Positions 43,053-46,975 of a stretch of DNA of 46,975 bases are shown piece by piece (positions within the stretch are counted from its first letter, which is position 1; the number at the start of each line of letters is the position of its first letter). The stretch is from a gamma proteobacterium symbiont of Ctena orbiculata. Its GTDB lineage: Bacteria > Pseudomonadota > Gammaproteobacteria > Chromatiales > Chromatiaceae. The translations under genes were made by a program, and so were the position numbers. The stretch is from assembly GCA_003094535.1 (NCBI GenBank), contig NATV01000097.1, positions 1-46,975 of the forward strand, given 5' to 3'. The notes below the pieces were generated by a model. It saw only the letters and a program-made list of their open reading frames with translations, searched no databases and was not told the origin of the DNA.

Positions 43053-45135
43053 TCAGGCCCATCTGCTTTTCGAACTCGGCACCGAGGAGCTGCCGCCAAA
43101 GGCATTGAAGCACCTTTCCGCCTCCCTTACCGACGGTTTCATTGCCGGCCTGGAGCAAGCCAATCTCGGCCACGGCAAGGTAGAGGCCTTTGCCACCCCG
43201 AGACGCCTCGCGCTGCTGGTTCACGATTGCGCCATGCGTCAACCCGATCGCGAGATAGAGCGCCGCGGGCCCGCGGTCAAGGCCGCCTTCGACGACGCCG
43301 GCAATCCCACCAAGGCCGCGGAAGGCTTCGCCCGCTCCTGCAACACCACGGTGGATCAGCTGCAAAGAACGGCGACCGACAAGGGAGAGTGGCTCAGCTA
43401 CCACATCCATGAAACGGGACAACCCGCCGCCGACCTGCTTCCGGAGATCGCAACCCAGGCCTTGAACAGGCTGCCAATTCCAAAGCGGATGCGCTGGGGT
43501 GACAGCGAAGCGCAGTTCGTGCGCCCGGTCCACTGGTTGCTGTTTCTGCATGGCGATCAGGTAGTACCCGCCGAGATACTCGATGCCAAGGCTGACCGCC
43601 TGACCTATGGCCACCGCTTCCACCATCCCACGGCCATCACCCTCTACAATGCGGAAGACTACGCATCGGTGCTCAACGATCTCGGCTATGTACTCCCTGG
43701 TTTTGAAGCGCGGCGGGAGAAGATCCGCGGCCTGGTCGAGCGTTGCGCCAGCGACCTCGATGCCAGGGCCGATCTGGATGAGGATCTACTCGATGAGGTA
43801 ACCGCGCTCAATGAGTGGCCGGTGGCGATCACCGCCAGCTTCGAAAAGAGTTTTCTCGAGGTGCCCCAGGAAGCCCTGGTTGCCGCCATGAAAGGCCATC
43901 AAAAGTATTTCCCACTGTTTGACGGCAACGACGAGTTGATCAACCACTTCGTCACCATCGCAAACATTGAAAGCCCGAGGCCTGAATTGATCCGCGAAGG
44001 CAATGAAAGGGTAATTCGTCCGCGACTGGCGGATGCCATGTTTTTCTGGCAACAGGATGGCAAGGGCCGCCTTGAGGATCACCTGCCGTCACTGAAAAAA
44101 GTTGTGTTCCAGAACAAGCTCGGCTCGATGTACGACAAATCGGAGCGGGTGGCACATCTCACCAGGGAGATCGCCCTGGCTATCGGTGGCGATCCTGAAC
44201 TCAGCTACCGGGCGGGTCTCCTGAGTCGCTGTGACCTGATGACCAACATGGTCAACGAATTTCCCGTGATGCAGGGCATCATGGGACGCTACCAGGCACT
44301 GCGGGACGGAGAGAATCCACAACTGGCCCAAGCCCTGGAAGAGTTCTACATGCCCCGCTTCTCCGGCGACCGGCTGCCGCAGACAAAGACCGGAATCGCA
44401 CTGTCGCTGGCGGAGAAACTCGACACCCTGGTGGGCATCTTCGGCATTGGTCAGAGACCGACCGGAGACAAGGATCCCTTTGCCTTGCGCCGGGCGGCGC
44501 TTGGTGCCCTACGTATCGTACGTGCGCATTCACTAACCGTAGATCTCCAGAAACTACTCAACTCGATAGCGGATAGCATGTCCGAGCGATTGAGTGAAAG
44601 CGGGGTCGCCAACGAGGTTTATCACTTCATGCTTGACCGGCTCAGGGGAATCTATAGCGAGCTGGGGGTGAGCATCGATCTGTTTCACGCTGTCGCCGAG
44701 GTGGCACCAACTAACCTTGCTGACTTTGATCGGCGGATCCAGGCACTCAGCGATTTCAGTAAATTGCCGGAGGCAGAGAGTCTAAGCGCGGCCAACAAGC
44801 GGATTCGCAATATTCTCAAAAAGAGCGACGAAGCGCTGGCCCAAACAGTCGATCCCTCACTCTTCGAAAACGAGGCCGAGCGTGCCCTCGCAGACAAGAT
44901 AGACGAGCTCAAACCACAGACTCAACCGCTGTTCGATCGTGGCGAGTATACCCAGGGATTGCAGATCCTCGCCGCACTCAAGGAACCGGTGGATCGATTT
45001 TTCGATCAGGTGATGGTCATGGCAGAGGATAGAAATCTGCGCAACAACCGCCTTACCCTGCTCTCGCAACTTGAAAACCTCTTCCTCAGCGTGGCCGACA
45101 TCTCCCGCCTGCAACATCAGGAGAGTCAATCTTGA
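43045..45135 (+). CDS. glyS: glycyl-tRNA synthetase beta subunit
   Basis: A 696-residue beta subunit of glycyl-tRNA synthetase, which binds tRNA and is required for activity of the alpha subunit. The N terminus [22 protein letters not shown], then [28 protein letters not shown] and the HD-like centre [37 protein letters not shown] are family blocks, as is the [13 protein letters not shown] segment. The C terminus carries the DALR-type anticodon-binding helix. It begins inside the end of glyQ (8 bp overlap) and its stop overlaps the TTG of the next gene by 4 bp. Confidence 0.97.
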   Translation: MVDQAHLLFELGTEELPPKALKHLSASLTDGFIAGLEQANLGHGKVEAFATPRRLALLVHDCAMRQPDREIERRGPAVKAAFDDAGNPTKAAEGFARSCNTTVDQLQRTATDKGEWLSYHIHETGQPAADLLPEIATQALNRLPIPKRMRWGDSEAQFVRPVHWLLFLHGDQVVPAEILDAKADRLTYGHRFHHPTAITLYNAEDYASVLNDLGYVLPGFEARREKIRGLVERCASDLDARADLDEDLLDEVTALNEWPVAITASFEKSFLEVPQEALVAAMKGHQKYFPLFDGNDELINHFVTIANIESPRPELIREGNERVIRPRLADAMFFWQQDGKGRLEDHLPSLKKVVFQNKLGSMYDKSERVAHLTREIALAIGGDPELSYRAGLLSRCDLMTNMVNEFPVMQGIMGRYQALRDGENPQLAQALEEFYMPRFSGDRLPQTKTGIALSLAEKLDTLVGIFGIGQRPTGDKDPFALRRAALGALRIVRAHSLTVDLQKLLNSIADSMSERLSESGVANEVYHFMLDRLRGIYSELGVSIDLFHAVAEVAPTNLADFDRRIQALSDFSKLPEAESLSAANKRIRNILKKSDEALAQTVDPSLFENEAERALADKIDELKPQTQPLFDRGEYTQGLQILAALKEPVDRFFDQVMVMAEDRNLRNNRLTLLSQLENLFLSVADISRLQHQESQS

Positions 45136-45467
45136 ACCCTGATTCCTACCAGGAGATGCTCACAGCGGTGAAGGCATTCCATGCCAAGCATCGCTTTCGC
45201 GAGACGGGGGGTGAGGAGATGACTTACCGCATCGCCCTGATGGCGGAGGAGCTCGGCGAGATATCGAGCTGTGTCACCAAAGGCAAGAGCAAGCAGGCCC
45301 TGGCGGAAGAGGTGGCCGACCTGATGATCCTTGTGATGGGAACAGCCATCGCAGGGGAATTCGATCTCAATCAGGCCTTTTGGGATAAGATGAAGAAGTT
45401 GACCGAGCGTCCATCGCGCATGATCAATGGCCGTATCCGGGTATCTGAATTCAGGGATATGGAATGA
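45132..45467 (+). CDS. MazG-like all-alpha nucleotide pyrophosphohydrolase
   Basis: A 111-residue MazG-type protein: the metal motif is in LMAEELGEISS (EExxE-like) and EEVADLMI (ExxD), which together hold Mg for hydrolysis of NTPs to NMP and pyrophosphate. Its length fits one MazG domain. Translation starts at TTG (45132), overlapping the glyS stop as TTGA, with AGGAG about nine bases upstream. The C terminus (RPSRMINGRIRVSEFRD) is typical of the group. Whether it cleans dNTP pools or another nucleotide is not known. Confidence 0.9.
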   Translation: MNPDSYQEMLTAVKAFHAKHRFRETGGEEMTYRIALMAEELGEISSCVTKGKSKQALAEEVADLMILVMGTAIAGEFDLNQAFWDKMKKLTERPSRMINGRIRVSEFRDME

Positions 45468-45485
45468 TAGTATGTACCTACTTTT

Positions 45486-46028
45486 ATGAAGCTCATCATC
45501 CTCGATAGAGATGGTGTGATCAATCTGGATTCGGATGCCTACATCAAGAGTCCGGAGGAGTGGATCCCCATCGCGGAGAGCCTACAGGCTATCGCCAAGC
45601 TGAGCCGGGCGGGATACAGGGTATTCGTGGCCACCAACCAATCCGGCATAGCCAGAGGGCTGTTCGATATCGAGACATTGAATGCCATCCACCGCAAAAT
45701 GACCGACGCCGTGCAGGAAGTAGGGGGCAGCATCGATGCCGTTCTCTTCTGCCCACATGGCCCCGATGACGCTTGTCGCTGCCGCAAACCGAATTCAGGG
45801 CTCTATGAGGAGATTGCCAGGCGCACCCAGCAATCCCTGCAAGGGGTCCCGATAGTCGGCGACTCGTTACGGGATATCGAGGCTGCCATCAGCGTCAAGG
45901 CCGATCCAATCCTTGTTCGTACCGGCAATGGCGGAATGGCAGAGAAGCAGATCAAACAGCAGCATCCGCAAGTCACCGTCCATGAAGATCTCTTCAGCTT
46001 CACCGAAACCTTGCTCAGGCAGGACTGA
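45486..46028 (+). CDS. gmhB: D-glycero-beta-D-manno-heptose 1,7-bisphosphate 7-phosphatase
   Basis: A 180-residue HAD-family phosphatase in ADP-heptose (LPS core) synthesis. The nucleophile motif is ILDRDGVIN (first Asp is the nucleophile at residue 7, second the acid/base at 9); FVATNQSGIARG is motif II and VGDSLRDIEAA motif IV. The zinc-binding loop CPHGPDDACRCRKP is the special mark of GmhB. It starts 18 bp after the MazG gene and precedes plsC by 8 bp; glyQ-glyS-gmhB-plsC is a common gammaproteobacterial order. Confidence 0.96.
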   Translation: MKLIILDRDGVINLDSDAYIKSPEEWIPIAESLQAIAKLSRAGYRVFVATNQSGIARGLFDIETLNAIHRKMTDAVQEVGGSIDAVLFCPHGPDDACRCRKPNSGLYEEIARRTQQSLQGVPIVGDSLRDIEAAISVKADPILVRTGNGGMAEKQIKQQHPQVTVHEDLFSFTETLLRQD

Positions 46029-46036
46029 ACAGACCA

Positions 46037-46759
46037 ATGATCCTTCTTCGATCCATCCTCTATTTCATACTGCTGCTGACAAGCACCATCCTCTTCTCAA
46101 CCGTCGGTACCCTGGTCGCATGGGCGTTGCCGAAGGATGGCATCTACTGGATCGACCATAGCTGGAGCCGGCTCAATCTATGGGGACTTAGGTTTTTCTG
46201 CGGTCTGAAATATCGCCTGGAGGGCGGGGAAAATATACCCCGTGGGAGCTGTATCATCTTTGCCAAGCACCAGTCCGCCTGGGAGACTATCGCCCTCATC
46301 AGCCTGATTCCGGGGCCCAAGGCGTGGGTGCTCAAACGCGAACTCCTCTACCTGCCGTTCATGGGATGGATCATGTACTATTTCAAGCCCATCGCAATCG
46401 ATCGAAAGTCGGGGCGCAAAGCGGTAGAACAGATCATCGACCAGGGTAAGGAGCGGCTTGAGTCGGGAAAAAATGTCTTTGTCTTTCCCGAGGGTACGAG
46501 GGTTGCCCCGGGAACCCGCAAGCGCTACGGCATTGGTGGCGCCCTTTTGGCGGAAAGATCGGGCTATCCGGTGCTCCCCGTTGCCCACAACGCGGGGGTA
46601 TTCTGGCGCCGCCGCGATATTAGAAAATACCCCGGCACCATCGACGTCCGCATCGGGCCCCTCATCGAGTCCAAGGACCTCACTGCCGCAGAGATCAACA
46701 AGGCCGCAGAAGACTGGATCGAATCCACGGTGGAGAGCCTGCCTCAGCACCGGAATTGA
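46037..46759 (+). CDS. plsC: 1-acyl-sn-glycerol-3-phosphate acyltransferase (PlsC family)
   Basis: A 240-residue acyltransferase in phosphatidic acid synthesis, with one N-terminal membrane helix (about residues 5-30). Motif I reads FAKHQSAWET: the histidine is followed after four residues by glutamate instead of the usual aspartate (HX4E for HX4D). Motif III is VFPEGTRVAPG and a later block is PVLPVAHNAG. The HX4E form is a recognised variant, so the enzyme is probably active. It is the last gene of the glyQS unit; no terminator is seen after it, only the repeat element. Confidence 0.93.
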   Translation: MILLRSILYFILLLTSTILFSTVGTLVAWALPKDGIYWIDHSWSRLNLWGLRFFCGLKYRLEGGENIPRGSCIIFAKHQSAWETIALISLIPGPKAWVLKRELLYLPFMGWIMYYFKPIAIDRKSGRKAVEQIIDQGKERLESGKNVFVFPEGTRVAPGTRKRYGIGGALLAERSGYPVLPVAHNAGVFWRRRDIRKYPGTIDVRIGPLIESKDLTAAEINKAAEDWIESTVESLPQHRN

Positions 46760-46770
46760 AGAAAATAGTC

Positions 46771-46975
46771 CGCAAATGAACGCTAATAAACGCTAATGAT
46801 ATTTAGTTTTATCTTTAGCGCTTCGCAGGATTTGTAGATTGTTGCCCTGAATTTAGTCGATTTGCTTGATGCGTCCTGTCTGAAGCTTAGATATTGAGCC
46901 GTTACTTCGTGACAAGCCTTTTGAAATCAGCAAATATAATTATTCTTTATTTGCGTTCATTTGCGTTCATTTGCG
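46771..46975. repeat. intergenic inverted-repeat element at the right edge
   Basis: The left arm CGCAAATGAACGC (46771-46783) is the exact reverse complement of GCGTTCATTTGCG at 46963-46975 and again at 46953-46965. The left arm continues as direct copies of AACGCTAAT (46779 and 46789), and the right arm is a 10 bp tandem repeat TTGCGTTCAT. About 170 bp of AT-rich non-coding DNA lies between. The structure resembles short intergenic repeat elements of the AACGCxxAT type seen in many bacterial genomes; it may continue past the window edge. No gene is seen in it. Confidence 0.7.

Noticed and set aside
1-46975. tRNA, rRNA, CRISPR arrays, insertion sequences, prophage genes
   Set aside because: Looked for in gaps and gene order; none of the required structures, repeats or transposase-type proteins was seen.

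Overview
This 47 kb window is chromosomal DNA of a gammaproteobacterium. The evidence is a set of neighbourhoods conserved in that class: ctpA-envC-gpmI facing yibN-secB-gpsA-trmL, glnA-DUF4124-ntrB-ntrC, and glyQ-glyS-gmhB-plsC. A TusA protein coupled to a PP-loop thiolase-like enzyme, APS kinase, cytochrome c', PEP carboxylase, a bacteriohemerythrin and an oxygen-binding di-iron (ODP-like) protein suggest a redox-versatile bacterium, possibly a sulfur oxidiser of the Chromatiales/Sedimenticola/Thiodiazotropha type. That placement is inference. No tRNA, rRNA, CRISPR array, insertion sequence or prophage was seen.

Layout. 1-6.2 kb (mostly minus): the 5' part of an unidentified gene cut by the window edge, a YajL/DJ-1 protein, a divergent polysaccharide deacetylase, ctpA, envC and gpmI. 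6.4-9.4 kb: an ArsR-type regulator, a membrane-anchored rhodanese, secB, gpsA and trmL (grxC, usually between rhodanese and secB, is absent). 9.4-15.9 kb: pyrD with a CNBD-like/HDOD protein, a small lipoprotein, cysC, a TraB-family membrane protein, cca and a DUF4124 protein. 16.2-25.7 kb: a PilZ protein, cytochrome c', a 1283-residue FAD/Fe-S oxidoreductase, ppc and a multidomain CAP lipoprotein. 25.7-32.5 kb: an unknown helical protein, then an oxygen-response cluster (two paralogous 26-residue membrane peptides on either side of a bacteriohemerythrin, with two FNR-type boxes), a beta-hydroxyacid dehydrogenase, hemE, a soluble Cache-domain protein, an ODP-like di-iron protein and endonuclease V. 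32.5-38.9 kb: an SGNH hydrolase with an unknown partner, then the nitrogen-control block ntrC, ntrB, DUF4124 and glnA. 38.9-42 kb: a CDF transporter, tusA and a PP-loop enzyme in overlapping order, plus a DUF2780 secreted protein. 42-46.8 kb: glyQ, glyS, a MazG-like pyrophosphohydrolase, gmhB and plsC, followed by an intergenic inverted-repeat element at the right edge.

The clearest regulatory logic is in two places. The glnA and ntrBC transcripts each carry NtrC-type palindromes and sigma-54 -24/-12 elements, so the two-component system next door probably controls both. The hemerythrin gene and the first small peptide gene each have an FNR-type box centred about 41.5 bp upstream of a predicted transcription start, the textbook spacing for FNR activation, so this segment is probably switched on at low oxygen.

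The best candidate for something undescribed is the pair of 26-residue single-helix membrane peptides (26665-26745 and 27603-27683). Both are too short for ordinary gene calling. They share 15 of 26 residues, 10 of the 14 shared non-initiator residues use different synonymous codons (a sign of selection on protein), both have good ribosome binding sites, and both are followed by perfect hairpins.
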